A DNA stretch of 9,082 nt from Betaproteobacteria bacterium (GTDB lineage Bacteria; Pseudomonadota; Gammaproteobacteria; Burkholderiales; Burkholderiaceae_E): positions 1-9,082 of the forward strand of contig RFVZ01000100.1 in the NCBI GenBank assembly GCA_009922405.1, read 5' to 3'. The notes under the pieces were generated by a model, which had not been told where the DNA came from, did no database searches, and saw nothing but the letters and a program-made list of their open reading frames with translations. Made by a program: the position numbers and the translations under genes. Shown one piece after another: positions 1 to 5,563 of this stretch. Each line of letters starts with the position of its first letter. Positions within the stretch are counted from its first letter, which is position 1.

Positions 1-668
1 CATTTTTGGCTTCGATGGCCCTCGCGCTCCTCCTTGGCTCATTCATCGGGGTGGAACGCCAGTGGCACCGCCGACTCGTTGATTTAAAAACGAATGCCTT
101 GGTAAGTCTTGGGGCGTGCCTTTTTATGCTGGTCACCAAGACGGCGGATGGCTATAGTGAACCGGTCCGGATGGCGGCCCAAATCGTGGTCGGGGTTGGT
201 TTTATCGGCGGAGGACTGCTTTTCAAAGATGCCGGGCAGACTCGGGGCATCAATACGGCAGCCACGCTCTGGTGCTGTGCTGCGGTCGGGACGCTGTGCG
301 GATTGGAACGGGCGATTGACGCATGGAGCGCGACGATCATCATTTTGTTGGCCAATACTGTGTTGCGCCACGTCGCCCAGTTCTTGAATCTCAAAATGGG
401 CGTGACCGACCATCTGACGCAGGCCGTCCGTTTTGAATTGACTTGCTCGCCCAAGGATGTGGATCTGGTTCAAAGCCTGGCGCAAGAAGTTTTCCGCCAG
501 GGGCACGTCGAGGTCCGTGCGCTGGCTCAGGGGCGCGAGGGTGATTACGTTCGGCTTGGCTGGACGGTCCTGTTTGAACAGGGTAATGCCGTGGACTTGG
601 CAGAGAGGTTTTTTGAACAAATCGGGAACGCGCGATTGATCACGCGTTCATGGACTTGCTTACCTTAG
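1..668 (+). CDS. MgtC/SapB family membrane protein, 5'-truncated by the window edge
   Basis: This is an inner-membrane protein of the MgtC/SapB family, whose members are linked to growth in low magnesium and, in pathogens, to modulation of the F-type ATP synthase. The visible 220 residues begin inside the first hydrophobic segment (ALALLLGSFIGVERQW), so the true start lies left of the window; the TTG at 6 is only the first possible start codon. The family signature follows: a conserved Leu-Lys-Thr-Asn-Ala-Leu-Val stretch near residue 28, the AAQIVVGVGFIGGGLLF segment near 57-73, and RGINTAATLW near 80-89. Further membrane segments run to about residue 125. From about 140 to the end is a soluble domain resembling the ACT-like C-terminal domain of MgtC proteins. 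Here GGG replaces the more usual Gly-Ala-Gly in the third segment. The stop overlaps the end of the convergent ParB-like gene by 4 bases. Family assignment is firm; the substrate or partner is unknown. Confidence 0.9.
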   Translation, partial: FLASMALALLLGSFIGVERQWHRRLVDLKTNALVSLGACLFMLVTKTADGYSEPVRMAAQIVVGVGFIGGGLLFKDAGQTRGINTAATLWCCAAVGTLCGLERAIDAWSATIIILLANTVLRHVAQFLNLKMGVTDHLTQAVRFELTCSPKDVDLVQSLAQEVFRQGHVEVRALAQGREGDYVRLGWTVLFEQGNAVDLAERFFEQIGNARLITRSWTCLP

Positions 669-1276
669 AACGCCCCCACCCAGCCGGGTAAATAACTCGC
701 TTCGTGCTGGCCTGCGAGATGAATCGCGATTCGCACTGCCCCATCCCAATTTTTGACGAGGGTGGGCTTGGCGATTTTTGACCGGAAAAAATCTGCCCAA
801 AGAAATTCGCTGAATGGTGTGATGTCTTTTGCAAAGGCACCGGCTTTACGGGCGCATCCGGCCAGGCTCCGATAAGGGTCATCAATCAGTTGAGCCACTG
901 TCGCCGGAATTCTGGTGAATGCAACGCGTCGCCCACGTTGGTCAAAGGGATGTGCCCACTGATGAAATTCCATCAGGCGCCAGAAGGTCTCTGGATCCAG
1001 CCAGTTCAGTCGTTTGAGCACCATTAGCTGGACGGTTTTGTGTCCCAACTCATGCAGTGCCAGTGCGAGGTGATGATGGTCGAGGATGAACGGCCGGTCC
1101 TCCGGTCCGATAACGGTTGGAAAGCAGTGCTGATCAAGCATGGTGCGCCGGGCGCGGCGAGAGAGTCGCTCCCATTGGGCGCGCTTATCTTGTACTTCGA
1201 GATACCCAACACAGCACTGTGTTGGGGCGAGCTCGTTGACAGCAGCGCTGATCAGCGTGTGGTGTTCGATTCTCAT
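665..1276 (-). CDS. ParB-like (ParBc_2) family protein
   Basis: This 203-residue protein resembles the ParBc_2 family, stand-alone proteins related to the ParB/sulfiredoxin nuclease-like fold. Supporting motifs are VGYLEVQDKR near residues 23-32, a Phe-Pro-Thr-Val-Ile-Gly-Pro stretch near 52, and RPFILDHHHLALAL near 62-75, where the His-rich Asp-His-His-His turn is typical of the family. Near 145-166 is the conserved Lys-x-Gly-x-Phe then FSEFLWADFFR element. The length matches the usual roughly 200 residues, and no signal peptide or membrane segment is visible, so it should be cytoplasmic. The biochemical activity of this subfamily is not established; the resemblance to ParB does not imply chromosome partitioning, and no parA or parS-like sequence is present. 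The ATG at 1276 is chosen because the motifs start soon after it, but no strong ribosome binding site precedes it. It follows the hydrolase gene on the same strand after 87 bases and may share its transcript. Confidence 0.75.
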   Translation of the reverse strand: MRIEHHTLISAAVNELAPTQCCVGYLEVQDKRAQWERLSRRARRTMLDQHCFPTVIGPEDRPFILDHHHLALALHELGHKTVQLMVLKRLNWLDPETFWRLMEFHQWAHPFDQRGRRVAFTRIPATVAQLIDDPYRSLAGCARKAGAFAKDITPFSEFLWADFFRSKIAKPTLVKNWDGAVRIAIHLAGQHEASYLPGWVGAF

Positions 1277-1363
1277 AAGCTTTGTATTGTTTCTGGTCTC
1301 CCGCCACCCCGTTGTGCGCCGCGGTTTCGTGCGGGTTGGGGAAGGGCGGGCGGAACAAGGCGT

Positions 1364-2191
1364 CTATTGCTCGGGGGGTAATATCGAATTGGCGAATTGA
1401 TCGATGGCTTGCAGTACCTCATTAGAGGCCTTGTGAAACATATGAAACCCGGAGGTACATGGATTTTGTAGTTGATCCTCTCCGCCTCTAATTTGAATGT
1501 AGTCAATCTTTTGTTGGTTGGTGTTTCGTATTCTTTCATAAACTGCGCGCGAAACTGAGGGCATTGATTTTGCACATCCATCACGCTCGTGCGCTAAAAA
1601 TAAAATGGGTATATTGGTTTTGTCACCAAAACTCGATCCATTTCGGGCTGAGCTGTAAATAAGCCCGGAGACGAGGGCTGTCTGACCGTTTTGCTCAAGC
1701 ATCTTGTAGAATTCGGTCATGCTCGCGGCGCCGTTGCTGTGCCCCATGATCCAGACTGGTCGACTATATTGATCTCGAAAATGGCGTGCAACGCTCTCCA
1801 CGCGCAGAAGATGCTCTTTGCTTTGTCGTGAATTGGGGTAATCGTTTCCCGAAGGCAACGCGACTGGAGAGTCGAATACAACAACATTAAAGAGCCCACT
1901 GGTCAAGTTTGGGTCGCTGAGTGGCTTAAGAGTGGCGGCGTAGAAGCCCCCAAGGCTTTTGCGGTCCGGCGTCAGGCCGATTCGCCCTTCGCCGCCCGGT
2001 ATGAAAACCAGAGTGGCGCGAGCTTTCGCTCCCACCCAAACAAAGGTCAGCGTCGGGGCATCGCTGAATAAAAATCCGTTCTCGTTGAAGGGCACCGAAA
2101 CTACCTGAGCAGCCGCTCCACAACAAACTGCAAGCAGGCAGATCGTCGAAGCGATGGCATTACGCAGTTGACTGGCAATTGAGGCGTTCAA
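1364..2191 (-). CDS. Exported alpha/beta-hydrolase-fold protein
   Basis: This is a serine hydrolase with an N-terminal signal peptide, probably periplasmic or secreted. From the TTG at 2191 the protein has 275 residues. A hydrophobic stretch (AIASTICLLAVCCGAAAQ, about 11-28) reads as a signal peptide ending near Ala-Ala-Ala-Gln. An oxyanion-type IPGGEG loop lies near 64-69, and the nucleophile elbow is GHSNG with Ser152. Asp204 in AHERDGC and His250 in GFHMF complete a plausible Ser-Asp-His triad. Cys206 and Cys245 flank these residues and could form a disulfide, as seen in related exported hydrolases. The substrate cannot be read from sequence. An ATG at 2320 would give 318 residues, but it puts a long hydrophilic leader before the signal peptide and overlaps the divergent acetyltransferase start, so I prefer TTG 2191, with real doubt. 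Its 3' part is visibly AT-richer (about 40% GC at 1441-1560) than neighbouring genes. Confidence 0.8.
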   Translation of the reverse strand: MNASIASQLRNAIASTICLLAVCCGAAAQVVSVPFNENGFLFSDAPTLTFVWVGAKARATLVFIPGGEGRIGLTPDRKSLGGFYAATLKPLSDPNLTSGLFNVVVFDSPVALPSGNDYPNSRQSKEHLLRVESVARHFRDQYSRPVWIMGHSNGAASMTEFYKMLEQNGQTALVSGLIYSSARNGSSFGDKTNIPILFLAHERDGCAKSMPSVSRAVYERIRNTNQQKIDYIQIRGGEDQLQNPCTSGFHMFHKASNEVLQAIDQFANSILPPEQ

Positions 2192-2220
2192 TTCTTGGCA
2201 TCCGTTTGATTGGGAAATTG

Positions 2221-2250
2221 ACAATACCCCGAAGAGGTCGCCCGGGCCAA
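2221..2250 (-). promoter_or_regulatory. Weak candidate promoter for the exported hydrolase
   Basis: On the minus strand TTGGCC (2250-2245, 4/6 match to a sigma70 -35) and TATTGT (2226-2221, 4/6 match to -10) are separated by 18 bases. This would start transcription near 2214, about 20 bases before the TTG proposed as hydrolase start. It lies in the roughly 100-base gap between two divergent genes, where a promoter is expected. The match is weak and could be chance. Confidence 0.22.
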
Positions 2251-2292
2251 CTGGCCGACGTTTCCGCGAGGACGGGGCGGCATATTCGACGC

Positions 2293-2877
2293 ATGGCAAA
2301 TAGCAAGCTTCCCGATTCAATCAGAACGCAGCGGCTGCAACTGTTGCCGGTCAGTGAGGACTTGGCCCCGATGGTCGCAGCATTCTTCGGGCGCAATGTG
2401 GCTCATCTCGCGCCTTGGAACCCGCCGGCGCCGCCTGGGCTGGACACTGAGACGCTTCAGCGCGAGCGCCTTCGAAACGCCGCTGCAGAAGTGGTTGCTG
2501 GTACAGCCTCGCGTTGGTGGCTGCAGCCTCTGGCTAATCCGAACATCGTCATTGGAAATATCAATCTCACACAGATCGTACGCGGGGCCTTTCAAAACGG
2601 GATGTTGGGCTACGCGATCGATAGCGATCACGAGGGCTTTGGACTGATGCGTGAAGCCCTGCTGGCCATCATCAATCACACTTTCTCGCCGGAATTTAAC
2701 CTACATCGAATTCAGGCCAATGTGCGCCCCGAGAATGTCCGAAGTATTGGGGTCATTCAGCGCTTAGGCTTCGAGCAGGAAGGGATAGCCCGTGAGTATC
2801 TATTTATTGATGGCGCCTGGCGCGACCACCTGATGTTTACGCTTCGCAATCCTCACTTTGGGGGAATACCACGTTGA
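2293..2877 (+). CDS. GNAT N-acetyltransferase, RimJ/RimL type
   Basis: This is a cytoplasmic acetyl-CoA-dependent N-acetyltransferase of the Acetyltransf_3 (RimJ/RimL) group, which acetylate the alpha-amino group of ribosomal proteins or small amines. From the ATG at 2293 it has 194 residues, the usual family length. The first strand carries the family pattern SIRTQRLQLLPV (about 9-20). The acetyl-CoA pyrophosphate-binding region is EGFGLMREAL (about 116-125), and the C-terminal core reads RIQANVRPENVRSIGVIQRLGF (about 140-161, with the Asn-Val-Arg-Ser and Gly-Phe signature), followed by EGIAREYLFIDGAWRDH, where RimJ proteins have the equivalent Gly-x-Trp-x-Asp-His. An earlier start at 2179 would add 38 Arg-rich residues with no family similarity and run deep into the divergent hydrolase, so 2293 is chosen; the GAGG upstream at 2269 is too far to decide it. 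The name rimJ is not assigned because several paralogues of this type occur per genome. Confidence 0.88.
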   Translation: MANSKLPDSIRTQRLQLLPVSEDLAPMVAAFFGRNVAHLAPWNPPAPPGLDTETLQRERLRNAAAEVVAGTASRWWLQPLANPNIVIGNINLTQIVRGAFQNGMLGYAIDSDHEGFGLMREALLAIINHTFSPEFNLHRIQANVRPENVRSIGVIQRLGFEQEGIAREYLFIDGAWRDHLMFTLRNPHFGGIPR

Positions 2878-2964
2878 TAAAGCCCTGCGCGTTGCGCTCG
2901 CTGGTGGACTGGAAGGGTTTTGAGCAATACTGTCCTGAACTTCAAAAGGTGTGCCAGATGCTCT

Positions 2965-2994
2965 TTGACTGTTCCTGCCCGGGATCTGTTTAGA
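2965..2994 (+). promoter_or_regulatory. Weak candidate promoter before the DUF4287 gene
   Basis: TTGACT (2965-2970, 5/6 match to the -35 consensus) and TTTAGA (2989-2994, poor -10) are spaced by 18 bases in the 138-base gap after the acetyltransferase gene. Transcription would start near 3001, leaving a short leader before the ATG at 3016. The -10 is weak, so this is only a candidate. Confidence 0.25.
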
Positions 2995-3015
2995 CCCATT
3001 TTTTGGAATGTGACG

Positions 3016-3228
3016 ATGCTAGAGGACAAAATCAAAGGTCCAGCTTCTTATTTCCCGTCCATCGAGAAGAAATACGGCCGGCCAATCGACCATTGGCTAA
3101 CACTGGTTGCCGAACTCAAGGAGATGAAACACATGGAACGGGTCGCATTCCTGAAGTCCGAGCATGGGTTAGGTCATGGGCATGCCAACGCGATCGTTGC
3201 TCATGTCCTTTCCTCAAGAGCCTCCTGA
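3016..3228 (+). CDS. Small DUF4287 domain protein
   Basis: This 70-residue protein is essentially one DUF4287 domain, a family of unknown function found either alone or fused to DUF5655. The diagnostic pattern is present: KGPASYFPSIEKKYGRP near residues 6-22, HWLTLV near 24-29, then Lys-x-Met-Lys-His-Met-Glu-Arg-Val-Ala-Phe-Leu-Lys and EHGLGHGHANAIVAH near 49-63, with its characteristic Gly-His-Gly-His-Ala-Asn. The ATG at 3016 is chosen because the domain begins right after it and a GGA lies seven bases before it. The TTG at 2920 would add 32 residues of unrelated, Cys- and Arg-containing sequence. No signal peptide or membrane segment is seen, so it is presumably cytoplasmic. It is followed after 36 bases by the Bug gene on the same strand, but no functional link is evident. 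Confidence 0.85.
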   Translation: MLEDKIKGPASYFPSIEKKYGRPIDHWLTLVAELKEMKHMERVAFLKSEHGLGHGHANAIVAHVLSSRAS

Positions 3229-3264
3229 ATCAATGAGATTTTTTCAAAGTTGGAAATCATCAAC

Positions 3265-4260
3265 ATGTTTGAGTTAAATAAAACTATTAGGCGCCACTGC
3301 GTGCGAGCGTTAGGCGTCCTTGCTCTGCTGGCTGGGTTTTGCATACCCACTTGGGCCGAGGTTTACCCGAGTCGCCCGGTTACCTTGGTTGTTCCGTTTC
3401 CCCCGGGGGGCGTGGCCGATACCGTGGGGCGCCCAGTAGCTGAATCAATGGCGCAATTTCTTGGGCAACCCATCGTCGTCGATAACAAAGCGGGCGCCGG
3501 CGGAGGGATTGGAATGGCTCAGGTTGCGCGTTCCAAGCCGGACGGGTTGACCTTGTTGATGGCGCTGGTATCGATTTCGACCATCCCGGTGTCGGAAGAG
3601 GTGCTCGGTCGGTCGCCCTCATTCGTTCTTAATCAGTTCAAACCGATCGCCCGCTTTACCGCCGATCCCACGGTTCTTGCAGTTCGTGCGGACGCTCCTT
3701 GGCAGAGCTTTCAGGAGTTTGTCGAGTACGTCCGCAAAAATCCGGACAAGCTGAATTTCGGTTCTTCAGGCAATTACGGGACGATGCATGTCCCGGTTGA
3801 AATGCTCAAACTCGAACTCGGCCTGAAAATGACCCACGTGCCTTATAAGGGTGCGGGGCCGGCTGTTCTTGGACTGCTCGGCAAGGAAATTGATTTTGTC
3901 GCAACAGGCCCATCGTCGATTGTTGCTCAGGTGAAGGCTGGAAAGGTGAGGGTGATCGCCCATTGGGGCGAGGGCAAACTCGCGTCGTTGCCGGATGTGC
4001 CGAGCCTCAAAAGCCTGGGTGTCAACATCCAGTTTGATCAGTGGTCAGGGCTCTTCGTTCCTGCAGCCACTCCCGATCCGATTATTCAAAAATTGCGTCA
4101 GGCGGCCCGCGCCGCGGCCCACGATGAAAAAGTGATCAGCACCATCCTCAAAGCTGGCAGCCCGATCGAATACCTCGACGCGCCTGAATTTCAGAGTTAC
4201 TGGGATGCGGATGCCAAGGTTCTCGACAGGATCGTTCGAAAAATCGGTCGGGTTGAATAG
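3265..4260 (+). CDS. Bug-family tripartite tricarboxylate transporter substrate-binding protein
   Basis: This is a periplasmic binding protein of the Bug (TctC-like) family, which captures carboxylates and related anions for tripartite tricarboxylate transporters or acts as an orphan sensor. From the ATG at 3265 it has 331 residues, the usual size. Residues 1-31 form a signal peptide with Arg-rich start, hydrophobic core (ALGVLALLAGF) and cleavage expected at TWA/EV. The mature protein opens with the family hallmark YPSRPVTLVVPFPPGGVADT (about 34-53), whose PGG-x-x-D loop contacts the ligand carboxylate. Other markers are VVDNKAGAGGGIG, a Gly-Ser-Ser-Gly-Asn-Tyr-Gly stretch, HVPYKGAGPA, and SLPDVPSL. 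A TTG at 3250 adds only five residues; the ATG has a GGA about ten bases upstream. No TctA or TctB membrane subunit is in the window, as is common for Bug proteins. The broken serine hydrolase follows after 44 bases and is probably co-transcribed. The ligand is unknown. Confidence 0.95.
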   Translation: MFELNKTIRRHCVRALGVLALLAGFCIPTWAEVYPSRPVTLVVPFPPGGVADTVGRPVAESMAQFLGQPIVVDNKAGAGGGIGMAQVARSKPDGLTLLMALVSISTIPVSEEVLGRSPSFVLNQFKPIARFTADPTVLAVRADAPWQSFQEFVEYVRKNPDKLNFGSSGNYGTMHVPVEMLKLELGLKMTHVPYKGAGPAVLGLLGKEIDFVATGPSSIVAQVKAGKVRVIAHWGEGKLASLPDVPSLKSLGVNIQFDQWSGLFVPAATPDPIIQKLRQAARAAAHDEKVISTILKAGSPIEYLDAPEFQSYWDADAKVLDRIVRKIGRVE

Positions 4261-4292
4261 AAACTCGGCCCCGACGAGGGCTCTGCGAAACA

Positions 4293-4297
4293 AAGGA
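4293..4297 (+). promoter_or_regulatory. Ribosome binding site of the serine hydrolase gene
   Basis: AAGGA sits seven bases before the ATG at 4305, the clearest Shine-Dalgarno match in the window. It fixes the start of the beta-lactamase-fold gene and supports translation of that gene from a transcript shared with the Bug gene. Confidence 0.75.
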
Positions 4298-4631
4298 TCC
4301 ATTCATGAAGCATCCTAGCGGGTTCGATCTGAATCGACTTGAGCGATTAACCACGCATTTGCAGGGTCGCTATATCGATGAGGGGAAGATCTCAGGTTGT
4401 CAGCTCGCGCTGATGCGGCATGGGCATTTGGCCTATCAGCGCAGTCTTGGGCAGATGGATCTTCAGCGCGGTCGGTCGATGGCCGACGATGCGATTTTTC
4501 GTATTTATTCGATGACCAAGCCTGTGACCTCGGTCGCGTTGATGATGCTCTATGAACGTGGGCTGTTTCAGCTGGATGATCCCGTTTCCCGCTGGGTCCC
4601 GTCCTGGCAAGAGCAATGTGTCTACGTCGCT

Positions 4632-4655
4632 GGCGATGGCGATGGCGATGGCGAT
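4632..4655 (+). repeat. Four perfect tandem copies of GGCGAT
   Basis: Four exact GGCGAT hexamers lie in frame inside the serine hydrolase and encode Gly-Asp four times (residues 110-117). They lengthen a loop between YVAG and the conserved PVSIRDLLRH region. Changes in copy number would keep the reading frame, so the tract can vary without breaking the gene. Confidence 0.95.
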
Positions 4656-5221
4656 ACGACGTTCCAGACAGAACCTCTGCACCGGCCAGTCAGTATCCGC
4701 GACTTGCTGCGGCACACTAGCGGTCTGACCTATGGTGGCCAGTTGATGAGTGTCGGCGTCGAACACCCGGTCGATTATCGGTATCGATCCCTTCGAGCAA
4801 CGAGCGTGGACCGTCACAACGGCATGATGGCATTCATGGACAAGCTCAGCCAGATTCCGCTTGCCTATCAACCAGGTGAACAATGGATGTATTCGCTAGC
4901 GACCGACGCCTGTGGGGCGCTAGTTGAAATTATTTCGGGACAGGCGTTCCCCGAATTTCTTCAGGATCATATTTTTGATCCCCTGAACATGGTGGACACT
5001 GGGTTCCAGGTGCGTCCGCACCAGCGGTCGCGGTTCGTGGCGAATTATCGACGCGATTCCAATCGACAGCTCGAAGTGATCGATGACCCTGAAATAAGTC
5101 GTTATCTGACTGAACCCGTGTTTTTCTCTGGCGGTGGGGGCCTGGTTGGAACCACTGCAGATTACCTGCGCTTTTGCGAGATGTTGCGTCGTCGGGGCGA
5201 GCTCGATGGCGCAAGGATTTT

Positions 5222-5228
5222 GGGCCCC
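5222..5228 (+). other. Frameshift point in the serine hydrolase
   Basis: At this GGGCCCC run the upstream frame reads Ile-Leu-Gly-Pro-Glu-His-Ser-Thr-stop, while the frame one base back reads on as Gly-Pro-Arg-Thr-Leu-Asp-Met-Met-Thr-Arg-Asn-His-Leu, which is what the family carries after Gly-Ala-Arg-Ile-Leu-Gly-Pro. Adding one G or one C to the run restores a single open frame. The upstream stop (TGA 5241-5243) overlaps an ATG at 5240 in the downstream frame. Confidence 0.85.
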
Positions 5229-5563
5229 GAACACTCGACATGATGACTCGCAATCATCTCAAGGATGGTAAAGATCTGTCGGCCTGGGCCTTGGGCTTGT
5301 TTTCCGAAAGCCCTAATCGGGGCGTTGGATTTGGTTTGGGTTTTGCGAGTGTGATTGACCCGGTGATCGCGGGCGTGATGGGCGGGGGAGACTATTACTG
5401 GGGTGGTGCCGCTTCGACGCTATTTTTGGTGGATCCCCGAGAGCAGATCAGTCTGGTGTTTATGACTCAGTTGATGCCGTCAAGCACCTACAATTTTCGC
5501 GCGCAACTGAAGAGCATCATTTATTCGGCGATTATTGATTAGTCCTGGCGAGCCCATAAAACT

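Larger units (their letters stand above)
4305..5542 (+). pseudogene. Beta-lactamase-fold (class C/EstB-like) serine hydrolase, split by a frameshift
   Basis: This belongs to the serine beta-lactamase superfamily (PF00144; EstB-like esterases and related hydrolases). The reading frame from 4305 stops at 5243 after 312 residues, and the rest of the family continues in another frame to 5542. Restoring one base would give about 412 residues, the normal family length. Seen in the first part: the catalytic S-x-x-K as Ser69-Met-Thr-Lys72, RDLLRHTSGLTYG near 132-144, and the Tyr motif as Tyr196-Ser-Leu in GEQWMYSLATD. The third motif region, WGGAASTLFLVDP, lies in the second part. The catalytic Ser, Lys and Tyr are therefore intact, but the C-terminal strands are out of frame. 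No signal peptide is visible, so it is likely cytoplasmic. An Asp-Gly repeat occupies residues 110-117. The break could be a true mutation or a sequencing error. It ends 21 bases from the convergent TAXI-pentapeptide gene. The native substrate is unknown; beta-lactam resistance is not implied. Confidence 0.85.

Noticed and set aside
84..620. 178-codon open frame antisense to the MgtC-type gene
   Set aside because: It is fully inside a well-supported gene, shows no family features, and is best explained as a shadow frame.
627..648. Inverted repeat AACGCG / CGCGTT with a 10-base loop near the end of the MgtC-type gene
   Set aside because: It lies inside coding sequence, has only six pairs and no T run follows on either strand, so it does not make a convincing terminator or operator.
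2218..2223. Perfect TTGACA on the plus strand before the acetyltransferase
   Set aside because: At 15-19 bases downstream the sequence is GC-rich with nothing like a -10 box, so it is not supported as a promoter.
3213..3246. Possible terminator before the Bug gene (CTCA / TGAG followed by six T)
   Set aside because: The T run is present, but the stem is only four pairs with a long loop, so I do not call it.
4268..4281. Short hairpin GCCC / GGGC between the Bug and hydrolase genes
   Set aside because: Four pairs with a six-base loop and no T tract are too weak for a terminator; the two genes are more likely read together.
4305..5542. Antibiotic-resistance AmpC beta-lactamase
   Set aside because: There is no signal peptide, the third motif is WGG instead of Lys-Thr-Gly, and the overall pattern fits EstB-like esterases and related hydrolases.
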